NCBI RefSeq assembly: GCF_019880305.1
Contig: NZ_CP082301.1
Span: 7,874,001 to 7,938,000, forward strand
DNA length: 64,000 nucleotides
Origin: Streptomyces decoyicus
Lineage (GTDB): Bacteria; Actinomycetota; Actinomycetes; Streptomycetales; Streptomycetaceae
Reading direction: 5' to 3'
In this document: piece after piece, positions 16,576 through 24,873 of the stretch
Layout: every line of letters starts with the position of its first letter
Position numbering within the stretch: position 1 is the stretch's first letter
Made by a program: the position numbers and the translations under genes
The notes under the pieces: model-generated
Databases searched by the model: none
Seen by the model: the letters and a program-made list of their open reading frames with translations, nothing else
What the model was told of the DNA's origin: nothing

Positions 16576-17042
16576 GCACATCCACCGACGCGAGCACAGT
16601 CATCGGCGAGGCCAGACCTGTCGGTGACGGCACAACCACCGAGGCGAGCACGGCCCTCGGCGAGTGTCCCTCGACCGATGAGGGCACCGCCGTCGGCGCA
16701 GACACGCTCGGCGCCGACGGCACGGGCCTCGGCGACGCCGCACCCGCCGGTGCGGACGCCGGCACCGACGAGGGCACGGCCGCCGGGGAGTGCACAACCG
16801 TCGATGCCGTCGTGTCCCCCGACGGGAGTACGCCGCCCGACGAGCTGCCCGCATCCTGGCTGCGCATCGAGAAGGGCCATGCCGAGCCCGAGGAAATCGC
16901 CGCGATCAGCGTCGTGCTGTGCGCCCAACTCGCCCGCCTGCGCGCCCTCGCCGAGTGCGGCCCCACCGAGGAGCGGCCCGCCGGCCGACGCCACCACGCC
17001 CGCCACACCGCATGCTGGTCGGGCTGCTGGTCCTGCGGCTGA
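16572..17042 (+). CDS. Orphan acyl-CoA carboxylase epsilon-subunit-like protein
   Basis: This 156-residue protein has two parts. Residues 1-92 are a low-complexity, acidic, Thr/Gly/Asp/Ala-rich stretch built from loose repeats (for example GTAVGADTLGADGTGLGDAA). Residues 93-130 contain WLRIEKGHAEPEEIAAISVV, which fits the small epsilon subunit of actinobacterial acyl-CoA carboxylases; epsilon stabilises the beta-subunit core. The Cys/Trp-rich end (CWSGCWSCG) is odd. No carboxylase alpha or beta gene is nearby, so it is an orphan. No strong ribosome binding site is seen. Base composition is typical, and the opposite strand is also open, so the call rests on the C-terminal motif. Confidence 0.6.
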   Translation: MSTSTDASTVIGEARPVGDGTTTEASTALGECPSTDEGTAVGADTLGADGTGLGDAAPAGADAGTDEGTAAGECTTVDAVVSPDGSTPPDELPASWLRIEKGHAEPEEIAAISVVLCAQLARLRALAECGPTEERPAGRRHHARHTACWSGCWSCG

Positions 17043-17134
17043 ATCCGCCCGGCCGCGGGAACCTCCGGGGAAGAGCACGTCGGGCGAGGGGCCCACGGCA
17101 TGACGCAGTGCCATGTACGGTCCCGGGCGCGGCA

Positions 17135-18652
17135 TCACGTACGCCGAGCCGTGCGGCCTCGCCGCGTGCGGTCCCGCGCCTTCCCCTCCCGCGCTTTCGG
17201 CTCCCGCCCCCTCGGCTCCCGCGCGTTCCGCTCCCGCGCGTTCCTTTCCCGCCGCCTCCGGTGGCCCGGCCGCCCGCTGCCCGGGATGCAGCGGGCGGCG
17301 AGGGCCGCCGCGGTCAGGAACCCCGCGGCGGCGATGCCCACCGCGGTGTGCAGGCCCGCCACGAGGCCGGTGGCGGTCAGCGTGCCGAAGAGTGCGACGC
17401 CGAGGGCGCTGCCGATCTGGCGCGCGGCGTGGAACACCGCGGCGGCGGCGCCACTGCGCTCGTCCGGCGCGGCTTCCATCACCGCCGCGAGGGAGGCCGG
17501 CATGGTCAGCGCGGTACCGAAGCCGGCGCAGGCCAGGGGGGCCACCAGCGCGAGGTACGGCGTGTCGGGGCCGGCGACGAGCCAGCCGGCCAGACCGGCT
17601 GCGCCCACGGCCAGGCCCGCCACCATGGGCAGCCGCGGCCCGGTGCGGGCCGTGAGCCGCCCGGCCAGCGCGGAGCCGACGGCCACCACGCCGACGGCGG
17701 GCAGCAACGCGAAGCCGGTTCGCAGTGCGCTGTAGTGGTGGACCTGCTGGAAGTACAGCGGGGCGAGGAACAGCAGCCCGTAGAAGCCGGTGTTGAGCAG
17801 CACGCCGATGACCGCGGAGGCCGCGAAGGCACGGGTACGGAAGAGGACGGGCGGCAGCATCGGCGCGGGCGAGCGCCGCTCCAGCGCCAGGAAGGCGACG
17901 AGTCCGGCGAGGCAGCCCGCGAAGGCGCCGAGCACGGCCGGATGCGTCCAGCCCAGTGCCCCGGCCTCGATGCAGCCGGTGGCAAGGGCGGCCAGGCACA
18001 CCGCCGCGGCGGTCTGGGCCGGCACGTCCAGGCCGGGGCGGGTGCGGTCGGCGGGGGAGGCCGGGACATGGCGGTGGGTGAGGAACAGCGCGGCGAGGCC
18101 GACGGGCAGATTGAGGAAGAACACCGACCGCCAGCCGAGCCCGGCCACCAGGACGCCGCCCAGGACGGGACCGGCCCCGGCGGCGAGGCCCGCGACGGTG
18201 CCCCAGACGCCGAAGGCGCGGGCCCGCGCCGCCTGGTCCTGGTACGCCGTCTGCAGCAGCGCCAGTGAGGACGGGACCATCAGCGCCGCCCCCAGCCCCT
18301 GCACCAGCCGGGCCAGGACCAGGACCGTGGCGGTGGGAGCCAGCGCGCACCCGGCGGAGCCGAGGGTGAACACCAGCAAGCCGCCGAGGAACACCACCTT
18401 GCCGCCCAGCCGGTCGCCGAGCCCGCCGCAGAAGAGCAGCAGCCCGGCGAACACCAGGGTGTAGCCGTCCACCACCCATTGGAGTCCGGTCACCCCGGTG
18501 TGCAGGGCGGTGCCGATCGCCGGGAGTGCCACCGTGACGACGGTGACGTCCAGGATGACCATGAAGTAGCCCAGGCACACGGCAGCGAGCGGCAGCGGCG
18601 ACAGCCGGGGCGCGGTCCGATGTGCCGTGGTGGGCGTGGAGATCGTGGGCAT
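17135..18652 (-). CDS. DHA2-family (14-TMS) MFS drug exporter
   Basis: This 505-residue H+-antiporter of the EmrB/QacA type is predicted to span the membrane 14 times. Typical motifs are LDVTVVTVALPAIG in TM1, GGLGDRLGGKVVF in the TM2-3 loop, and the antiporter motif C GPVLGGVLV in TM5. The final ~40 residues form a highly basic Arg/Glu/Ala/Lys tail with degenerate repeats. The start at 18652 precedes MPTISTPTTAHRTAP. It is transcribed divergently from an ArsR-type regulator gene across a 117-bp spacer with operator-like dyads, so induction by an exported compound is likely. The substrate is unknown. Confidence 0.92.
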   Translation of the reverse strand: MPTISTPTTAHRTAPRLSPLPLAAVCLGYFMVILDVTVVTVALPAIGTALHTGVTGLQWVVDGYTLVFAGLLLFCGGLGDRLGGKVVFLGGLLVFTLGSAGCALAPTATVLVLARLVQGLGAALMVPSSLALLQTAYQDQAARARAFGVWGTVAGLAAGAGPVLGGVLVAGLGWRSVFFLNLPVGLAALFLTHRHVPASPADRTRPGLDVPAQTAAAVCLAALATGCIEAGALGWTHPAVLGAFAGCLAGLVAFLALERRSPAPMLPPVLFRTRAFAASAVIGVLLNTGFYGLLFLAPLYFQQVHHYSALRTGFALLPAVGVVAVGSALAGRLTARTGPRLPMVAGLAVGAAGLAGWLVAGPDTPYLALVAPLACAGFGTALTMPASLAAVMEAAPDERSGAAAAVFHAARQIGSALGVALFGTLTATGLVAGLHTAVGIAAAGFLTAAALAARCIPGSGRPGHRRRRERNARERNAREPRGREPKAREGKARDRTRRGRTARRT

Positions 18653-18676
18653 ACGGTCAGTGTTCTGCCGGATCCG

Positions 18677-18732
18677 TTCGGCAGATGCCGAAACGTTCTC
18701 GCCATACGGGGCGGCAGCGGGAGAACGTTTCG
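18677..18732. promoter_or_regulatory. Operator dyads between exporter and ArsR-type regulator
   Basis: Two copies of the near-palindrome CGAAACGTTCTCG lie as an inverted pair: CGAAACGTTCTC at 18689-18700 and GAGAACGTTTCG at 18721-18732. Overlapping the first is a second dyad, TTCGGCA-GA-TGCCGAA (18677-18692). Their place in the divergent promoter makes them likely binding sites for the neighbouring regulator. Confidence 0.7.
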
Positions 18733-18769
18733 CCATCCGCCGAAGCGTGATCGGCGTACCGTCGGGCCT

Positions 18770-19546
18770 ATGGACGCCCGGACCGAGACCGACGTGGCCC
18801 ATGTCGCGGCGGCGATCGGTGACCCCTCCCGTGCCAAGGTGCTGCTGGCCCTCGCCGGGGGCGGCGCGCTGCCGGCCAGCGCACTCGCCGCCGAGGCCGG
18901 TGTCAGCAACTCCACCATCAGCGGCCATCTGGCCAGGCTCCTCGATGCCCGGCTGCTGACCGTCGAACTCGACGGCCGCCACCGCTACTACCGGCTCGCC
19001 ACCACGGACGTCGCCCGCGCCCTCGAACAGCTCGCCCTGATCGCCCGTCCCCTGCCGGTGCGGTCCCTGAACGCGGACACCCGCGCCAAGGCCCTGCTGC
19101 GCGCCCGACTCTGCTACGACCACCTGGCGGGCCGCCTCGGTGTCGCCGTGATGAGTGCCCTCCAGGAGCGGGAGATTCTCGCCGCCGAGCGGACGGGGAG
19201 CGGTGGCGGTTCCCCGGATGCCGATGCCGAGGCCGGCGCCGGCGGCGCGGGTGCCGGATCGCTCGACGTCGCCTACGTCCTCACCGCGCACGGCCGGCAG
19301 GAGCTGGCGGCCTTCGGCGTCGAGACGGACCGCCTCCCCCGCCGCCGGGCGTCCGTCCGCTACTGCGTCGACTGGGCCGAGCAGCGCCACCACCTGGCGG
19401 GCGCGCTCGGTGCCGCCCTCACCGCCCGGCTGTTCGACCTGGAATGGCTCCGGCACGGGAAGTACCGCCGCGTCGTCCATCTCACCGACGCCGGGCGGGA
19501 GGGCCTCGCGACGACGTTCGGCGTCCGGGGCGACCAGGTCGACTGA
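18770..19546 (+). CDS. ArsR-family winged-helix regulator
   Basis: This 258-residue protein has a winged helix at residues ~10-90 (SALAAEAGVSNSTISGHLARLLDARLL, here the recognition helix, then GRHRYYRLA for the wing). That is the ArsR/SmtB pattern without the metal-binding Cys motif. The ~160-residue C-terminal extension is longer than in metal sensors and probably senses a small molecule. It includes a Gly/Ala/Asp-rich linker and a domain with CVDWAEQRHHLAGALGAAL. A TACCGT box at 18757-18762 ends 7 nt before the ATG, suggesting a leaderless mRNA. It likely represses the divergent DHA2 exporter. Confidence 0.88.
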   Translation: MDARTETDVAHVAAAIGDPSRAKVLLALAGGGALPASALAAEAGVSNSTISGHLARLLDARLLTVELDGRHRYYRLATTDVARALEQLALIARPLPVRSLNADTRAKALLRARLCYDHLAGRLGVAVMSALQEREILAAERTGSGGGSPDADAEAGAGGAGAGSLDVAYVLTAHGRQELAAFGVETDRLPRRRASVRYCVDWAEQRHHLAGALGAALTARLFDLEWLRHGKYRRVVHLTDAGREGLATTFGVRGDQVD

Positions 19547-19692
19547 GGCCGCCCCGGGGCGGCCGCGTCGTCATCCGGACCCGCTCCTCGGCGTCGCCGT
19601 CGGCCGGAGCCGGGGGCGAGGTCCGGCGAGCGCCTCACCACTGCGCTGAGTTCGTGATCAATGCGCTGCGTGCATGAAGTGTCCGTTGATGG

Positions 19693-19708
19693 AGCGGAAG
19701 ATTCCGCT
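19693..19708. promoter_or_regulatory. Inverted repeat upstream of amino-acid permease
   Basis: AGCGGAA-GA-TTCCGCT is a perfect 7-bp dyad 60 bases before the permease start. A TAGGGT -10-like box follows at 19734-19739. It is a candidate operator for an unlinked regulator. Confidence 0.4.
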
Positions 19709-19767
19709 TCGGCGATCGTCGAGTAGGGTCCGGCGAGCCGTAACAGAGAATCAAGGAGGCCGTTTCC

Positions 19768-21396
19768 GTGTCGGAGCGTCAGGTGTCAGTTGGGGGCGAC
19801 GGGGCCGGCGCGCCGGAAGTGCTGGCGCAGGAGCGCCGATTGCGCCGTGATCTGGGGTTCTGGGGCCTGACGGGGATCGGTTTCTCCAACATCGTCGGCT
19901 CCGGCTGGCTGTTCGCCGCGATGTACGCGGCACAGGTCGCCGGCCCCGCGGCGCTGCTCTCCTGGGTCGGCGCCGGTCTGCTGTGCGGCCTGGTCGCCCT
20001 GGTCATGATCGAACTCGGCGCGTCCCGGCCGGAGGGCGGCGGCACGGTCCGCTGGCCGCTGTTCGCCAGCGGCCGGCTCGTCGGCACCCTCATCGGCTGG
20101 TCGACCCTGCTGTCGGTGGGCGGAACCGCGGCCGAGATCAGCGCGATCATGCAGTACGCCGCGCACTACCTGCCGGGCATCTACAACGGGCACACCCTCA
20201 CCCTCCCCGGGCTGGCGCTGGCCGCCGGGCTCAGCGTCGTACTGACGGCGCTGAACTGGTTCGCGGTGCGGATGTTCGCCCAACTCAACAACCTGGTCTC
20301 GGTGTTCAAGATCGTGGTCCCGGTGGTCACCGTGATCGCACTGATCGCGTCCGGCTGGCACTCCGGCCGTCTGACGGACCACGGCGGCTTCGCGCCGTAC
20401 GGCTATGTCGCCTGTCTGACCGCGCTGGCCGGCGGCGGCATCGTCTACTCCGTCAACGGCTTCCAGGCGCCGCTGGACTTCTCGGGCGAGACCCGCAACC
20501 CCCGCCGGACCATCCCCGCCGCGGTCCTCACCGGCATCGGCCTCGCCGTCATCATGTACCTGGCCCTGCAACTGGCGTTCCTCTTCGCCGTCCCCGAGAA
20601 CCTGCTCGGCCACGGCTGGAAGGGGGTCTCCTTCGACTCGCCGTTCGGCCAGCTCGCCCTGATCCTCAATCTGCACTGGCTGTCCAGCCTGCTCTACGCG
20701 GACGCGGTGATCTCGCCCGGCGGTTCGGCGTACGTGGGTGTGGCGATCAACGCGCGGCACACCTACGCGCTCGCCAAGAACGGCACCATTCCCCGGTTCT
20801 TCATGAAGGTCAATGAGCGGTTCGGCATCCCGCGCCGGGCCCTGGCGATCAACCTCGTCGTCATCATGATCTTCCTGCTGCCGTTCGGCGGCTGGCAGGA
20901 CATCGTCAGCGTCATGGGCGACATGTATCTGCTGATCTACGCCGCCTCCGCGGTCGCGGTCGCGGTGTTCCGGGCCGAGCCGGGGGGCCACACCGCCGAC
21001 TGGATCCCGGGGCTGGGCTGGATCGCGCCGCTCAGCTTCGTGGTGGCCAGCGAGTTCGTCTACTGGTCGGGCTGGCACGACCTGCGCCTCGCGCTGCCGC
21101 TCGTGCTCGGGGGGCTGCTGATCTTCCTGGCCATGCGCCGCCCCGGGGCGCACGACGAAAGCGACAGCGCCGGCCGGAACCGCTCGCTCGGCGCCGAACT
21201 CCGCACCGGTGCCTGGCTGGTGGTCTACCTCATCGCGCTGACCGTGCTCTCCTGGCTGGGCACGTTCGAGGGCTCCGGCCGGCTGCCGGCACCGTACGAC
21301 TCGATCACCGTGGCCGCCCTCGCGTTCGCGGTCTTCTTCTGGGCCGTACGGTCCGGCGTCCGGCACCTGGCGGTGTCCCCGGCCGCGGACGCCTGA
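19768..21396 (+). CDS. APC-superfamily amino-acid permease
   Basis: This 542-residue membrane protein has about 12-14 hydrophobic segments. The TM1 unwound region reads GIGFSNIVGSGWLF, a typical APC substrate site, and a loop motif NGFQAPLDFSGETRNPRRTIP follows TM6. It resembles the aspartate/other amino-acid:proton symporters in overall length. The start is GTG 19768 with AAGGAGG at 19753-19759. It stands alone with no catabolic partners, so the substrate cannot be deduced. An imperfect GC-rich hairpin overlaps and follows the stop (21395-21449). Confidence 0.88.
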   Translation: MSERQVSVGGDGAGAPEVLAQERRLRRDLGFWGLTGIGFSNIVGSGWLFAAMYAAQVAGPAALLSWVGAGLLCGLVALVMIELGASRPEGGGTVRWPLFASGRLVGTLIGWSTLLSVGGTAAEISAIMQYAAHYLPGIYNGHTLTLPGLALAAGLSVVLTALNWFAVRMFAQLNNLVSVFKIVVPVVTVIALIASGWHSGRLTDHGGFAPYGYVACLTALAGGGIVYSVNGFQAPLDFSGETRNPRRTIPAAVLTGIGLAVIMYLALQLAFLFAVPENLLGHGWKGVSFDSPFGQLALILNLHWLSSLLYADAVISPGGSAYVGVAINARHTYALAKNGTIPRFFMKVNERFGIPRRALAINLVVIMIFLLPFGGWQDIVSVMGDMYLLIYAASAVAVAVFRAEPGGHTADWIPGLGWIAPLSFVVASEFVYWSGWHDLRLALPLVLGGLLIFLAMRRPGAHDESDSAGRNRSLGAELRTGAWLVVYLIALTVLSWLGTFEGSGRLPAPYDSITVAALAFAVFFWAVRSGVRHLAVSPAADA

Positions 21397-21769
21397 GCCC
21401 GGCCGCGGGGCGGCGGGAGGAAGCGCAGCGGGCGGCACGGCCGGGGCTCAGGGGGAGGCGCAGCAAGGGGCTGCTCCGCACGCACATCCGACTGCGGAGG
21501 GTGCCGGTCCCCGGCGGGATCACGGGGAGGCGCGGCGGGGGCGCCCCTCGCCGCACCCCCGCGCACGCCGACGACCGGCAGGCACCATCGGGCGCGTGGC
21601 CGCCCGCCGACCACGCCGCCGTCAAGCGGAAGCCACCCGCCGGAAATAAGATGAATCGGGAAAGGCGGGCTCCCCGGGAGCCCCGAGAGGCCAGGCCGGG
21701 CGGCCACCGCGGACTGCCGTACGGGAGCACGCTCCCTGGTCGGTACACCGATGCACCTTGGAGCGGTCC
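21397..21769. other. Intergenic region, no gene supported
   Basis: The first 50 bases contain an imperfect hairpin (GAGCCCGGCC against GGCCGGGGCTC, one bulge) that may terminate the permease transcript. The rest is GC-rich without a believable gene. The phosphatase promoter must lie in the last ~120 bases, where CGGAAATAAGATGAATC (21640-21656) is the only AT-rich patch. Confidence 0.5.
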
Positions 21770-22603
21770 ATGCTTCGGCGTCGTCCCCCGCGGTCCGCGA
21801 GCGCTGACGACCTGTTGACCACGCTCGGACGGCTGACCGCCCAGGCGCGGGAAGGTGCCGAGAAGCAGCGGGCCCGGGTGGAGCTGGCCGAGGCGCTTCA
21901 GCACGAGATGCTGCCGGCCGTGCTGCCGGGGACACCGGGGCTGCGCGCCGCCGCCACCTACGCACCCGCCCGGCACGGCCTGGACATCGGGGGCGACTGG
22001 TACGACGGCTTCACCCTGCCCGACGGCTCGCTGGCCTTCTGCATCGGCGATGTGCAGGGCCACGACGTCGAGGCCGCCGCCTTCATGGGACAGATCCGCT
22101 TCGGGCTGCGCGCGGTCGCCGGTCATGCCGCGGACCCGGGGGAGGTGTTGAGCCGGGCCAACGACCTGCTGGTCTCGGTCGACTGCGGGCTCTTCGCGAC
22201 TTGCACCTTCGTCCGCTTCGACCCGGTCGCCTGGGAACTGTCCAGCGCCCGGGCCGGCCATGTACCGGGCATCTGGGCCACCACCGACGGCCGGTCCGGC
22301 CTCGCCGATGACCCCGGCGGCCTGCCGCTCGGCATCGTGCCGGGCGAGAGATATCCGGTCACCCGCCGCCGTTTCGCCACTGCGGGGGCTTTTGTGCTGC
22401 TCACCGACGGGGTGGTCGAGGGGCCGTCCTTCCCGATAGAGGCGGGGCTGACGCAGGTGAAGCGGCTGGTCAGCGCCAACGCCGGGGGCGATCCGGCCAC
22501 GGTGGCCGACGCGGTGATGAGCGTGGCCGAGTTCACCGGGCACACCGATGACGCCGCGGTGATCGTGCTGCGCTTCGACGCGACCGCGCCCGGAGCCGGG
22601 TGA
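21770..22603 (+). CDS. SpoIIE-type PP2C protein serine phosphatase
   Basis: This 277-residue soluble phosphatase consists almost entirely of a PP2C/RsbU-SpoIIE domain. Metal-binding motifs are GGDWYDG, GDVQGHD, LLTDGVVEG and TDDAAVIVLR in order. The first ~45 residues form a possible coiled coil (LTAQAREGAEKQRARVELAE). Such proteins dephosphorylate anti-sigma-factor antagonists. There is no sensor domain; the gene is followed after 18 bases by a MASE1 membrane protein that may supply sensing. Start ATG 21770 follows GGAG; a TTG at 21758 is also in frame. Confidence 0.92.
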   Translation: MLRRRPPRSASADDLLTTLGRLTAQAREGAEKQRARVELAEALQHEMLPAVLPGTPGLRAAATYAPARHGLDIGGDWYDGFTLPDGSLAFCIGDVQGHDVEAAAFMGQIRFGLRAVAGHAADPGEVLSRANDLLVSVDCGLFATCTFVRFDPVAWELSSARAGHVPGIWATTDGRSGLADDPGGLPLGIVPGERYPVTRRRFATAGAFVLLTDGVVEGPSFPIEAGLTQVKRLVSANAGGDPATVADAVMSVAEFTGHTDDAAVIVLRFDATAPGAG

Positions 22604-22621
22604 AGCGCGGCACGGGCACGC

Positions 22622-23650
22622 GTGTCGCAGCCGACGCCCGGCCCTCGGCGTTGTCTGATGGCCGACGTGGTGCGCACCGGGGAACTCCGACGTCTTGCAC
22701 CGGCCCTGACGATCCTCGGCCTCGCCGGCATCTACTACGCGTCCGCCCGGATCGGTCTGCTGGACCAGGTGGTCATCGCGGGTGCCGTGGTCACACCGTT
22801 GTGGCCGCCGACGGGCATCTCCCTGAGCTGTCTGCTCCTCCTGGGCCTGCGGACCTGGCCGGGCATCGCCCTCGGCACCCTCCTGGTCGTGGCCACGATC
22901 AGCCCGCTCGACATCTCGGTCCTCGGGATCATGGCGGGCAACACCCTGGCCCCGGTCTGCGCCTTCCTGATGCTGCGCCGGGTGGGTTTCCGGGCCGAAC
23001 TCGACCGGCTGCGCGACGGGGTGGCACTGGTCGCCCTCGGCGCCTTCGCCGGGATGCTGATCAGCGCGACGCTGGGCAGCGCGATGCTCCTCCTCAAGGG
23101 CGCCCTGCCGGCCGGGGGCTTCTGGCCGACCTGGGCGGCGTGGTGGGTGGGCGATGCGATGGGCATCCTCGTCATCACTCCGCTCGTCCTCGCCTGCCGT
23201 ACGATCCGGTGGCCCCGGGGCGTCCCCGGCTACCGGTGGGCCGAGGCGGCAGCCCTGACGGTGGTCTCGGTGATGGTGACGCTCGTGGCGATCGGAAGTG
23301 GGCTGTCGCTGCTCTTCCTGGTTTTTCCGCTGATCGTGTGGGCCGCCCTGCGCTTCCAGCTGGCGGGGGCAGCGCCCTGTGTGCTGCTGGTGTCCGTCCT
23401 GGTCATCGCGGCGGCGAAGGCCCGGACCGGACCGTTCGAGGGCCAGAGCCTTCTGGAGGCGATGGTCAATCTCCAGGCCCTCAACGCGTCCGCGGCGCTC
23501 ACCGCGCTGCTGCTGTCGGCGATCGTCACCGAGCAGAACAGCATCCGCCGCAAGATCGAGCAGGCCTGTAGCGAACTGGCCGACGTGGTGGACCGGCTCG
23601 CGCCGGGGGAGAGCCGGCGCCGCTGGCCGCCGGACGGTGACCACACCTGA
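22622..23650 (+). CDS. MASE1-domain membrane sensor protein
   Basis: This 342-residue protein has about eight transmembrane helices of the MASE1 type (SARIGLLDQVV..., TPLWPPTGISLS, WVGDAMGILVITPL). MASE1 usually forms the input half of kinases, GGDEF proteins or phosphatases. Here the helices end at about residue 300 and only a short coiled-coil tail follows (SIRRKIEQACSELADVVDRL), so no output domain is encoded. The adjacent upstream PP2C phosphatase gene, 18 bases away, is a plausible separate output. The start is GTG 22622 or ATG 22658; neither has a strong ribosome binding site. Confidence 0.85.
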   Translation: MSQPTPGPRRCLMADVVRTGELRRLAPALTILGLAGIYYASARIGLLDQVVIAGAVVTPLWPPTGISLSCLLLLGLRTWPGIALGTLLVVATISPLDISVLGIMAGNTLAPVCAFLMLRRVGFRAELDRLRDGVALVALGAFAGMLISATLGSAMLLLKGALPAGGFWPTWAAWWVGDAMGILVITPLVLACRTIRWPRGVPGYRWAEAAALTVVSVMVTLVAIGSGLSLLFLVFPLIVWAALRFQLAGAAPCVLLVSVLVIAAAKARTGPFEGQSLLEAMVNLQALNASAALTALLLSAIVTEQNSIRRKIEQACSELADVVDRLAPGESRRRWPPDGDHT

Positions 23651-23689
23651 CCCGGCGCCCCGAGACGACCGGCGAGCCGGCCCGTCCGG

Positions 23690-24751
23690 TCAGCCCGGCA
23701 GCAGCTGCCCCAGGTCGTAGCCCACCGGCTCCTCCAGCTGGGCATAGGTGCAGCTCTCCGGCGTACGGTCGGGGCGCCAGTGGCGGAACTGGGCGGTATG
23801 GCGGAACCTGCTGCCCTCCATGTGGTCGTAGGCGACCTCGCACACCCGCTCCGGGCGCAGCGGCACCCACGACAGATCCTTGCCGCCGCTCCAGCGGCTG
23901 GGCCCGCCGGGCATCCGCCGCGAGGCATGCGCCGTCTCGTCGGTCCACGCGCCCCACGGATGGCCGGAGACATCGTCCATCCGCAGCGGCGCCAGCTCCT
24001 CGACCAGCGCACGCCGCCTGGCCATGGGGAACGAGGCGCACACCCCGACGTGCTGCAACTGCCCGTCGTCGTCGTGCAGGCCCAGCAACAGGGAGCCGAC
24101 CACCGGCCCGCTCTTGTGCAGGCGGTAGCCCGCCACCACACAGTCGGCGGTGCGGGCATGCTTGATCTTGAACATGGCGCGGTCGCCGGGCCGGTACGGC
24201 AGATCGAGCGGCTTGGCGACCACCCCGTCCAGCCCCGCCCCCTCGAACTGCGTGAACCAGCTGCGCGCCAGCTCCTGATCCGTCGTCGCGGGCGCCGTGT
24301 ACACCGGTGCCCGAGCCGGGCGCAGCGCCGCGACCAGGGCTTCCCGGCGGGCCGACTGCGGCTCGTGCATCAGCGCATCGGAGCCGAGCGCCAGCAGATC
24401 GAACGCGACCAGCGAGGCGGGCGTCCGCTCGGCGAGGGTACGGACCCGGGAGTCCGCCGGGTGAATGCGCTCCAGCAGCTCCTCGAAGTGCAGCCGGCCG
24501 CCGTGGGCGATGACGATCTCGCCGTCGACGACGCAGCGCCGCGGCAGCTCGGCCCGGGCCGCGGTGACCACTTCGGGGAAGTAGCGGGTGAGCGGTTTCG
24601 TCGTACGGCTGGCGATCTCGACGTCCTCGCCGTCCCGGAAGACGATGACGCGGAAGCCGTCCCACTTGGCCTCGTACTGCATGCCGGCGGGGATGTCGGT
24701 CACCAGCTTCGCGAGCATGGGGGAGACCGGGGGCATGACGGGCAGGTCCAT
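23690..24751 (-). CDS. ATP-dependent DNA ligase, LigC/LigD-ligase type
   Basis: This 353-residue enzyme joins nicked DNA using ATP. Adenylation motif I is YEAKWDGFRV with Lys29 as nucleotide acceptor. Motif III is VAFDLLAL, motif IV DGVVAKP and motif V FKIKH. The OB-fold domain follows from about residue 215. It has no polymerase or nuclease domain, so it corresponds to a stand-alone ligase module. It is divergent from a LigD-type polymerase gene 122 bases away, and the two together rebuild two thirds of a mycobacterial LigD for end joining or gap repair. No Ku gene is in the window. Confidence 0.92.
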   Translation of the reverse strand: MDLPVMPPVSPMLAKLVTDIPAGMQYEAKWDGFRVIVFRDGEDVEIASRTTKPLTRYFPEVVTAARAELPRRCVVDGEIVIAHGGRLHFEELLERIHPADSRVRTLAERTPASLVAFDLLALGSDALMHEPQSARREALVAALRPARAPVYTAPATTDQELARSWFTQFEGAGLDGVVAKPLDLPYRPGDRAMFKIKHARTADCVVAGYRLHKSGPVVGSLLLGLHDDDGQLQHVGVCASFPMARRRALVEELAPLRMDDVSGHPWGAWTDETAHASRRMPGGPSRWSGGKDLSWVPLRPERVCEVAYDHMEGSRFRHTAQFRHWRPDRTPESCTYAQLEEPVGYDLGQLLPG

Positions 24752-24861
24752 GGTCCCGATCCTGAAGGCTGAGGCCGCTTCCCGCGCGCCGGGACCAGAA
24801 CCCCGGGGGCCGCCCGGCCGGCCGTCGTTTTTCCCGGCGCGCGGCGGCGGCGCCCGGAATC

Positions 24862-24867
24862 TAGCGT
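24862..24867 (+). promoter_or_regulatory. TAGCGT -10 box, probable leaderless start
   Basis: TAGCGT ends 6 nt before the ATG of the polymerase gene, so transcription would begin at or near the start codon. No clear -35 is seen in the GC-rich upstream sequence. Confidence 0.45.
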
Positions 24868-24873
24868 GGAGTC

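Noticed and set aside
16530..18578. Reverse-strand alternative frame through the DHA2 exporter and epsilon-like gene
   Set aside because: Arg/Gly/Pro-rich; the in-frame exporter has conserved helices and motifs, and the forward gene has the epsilon motif.
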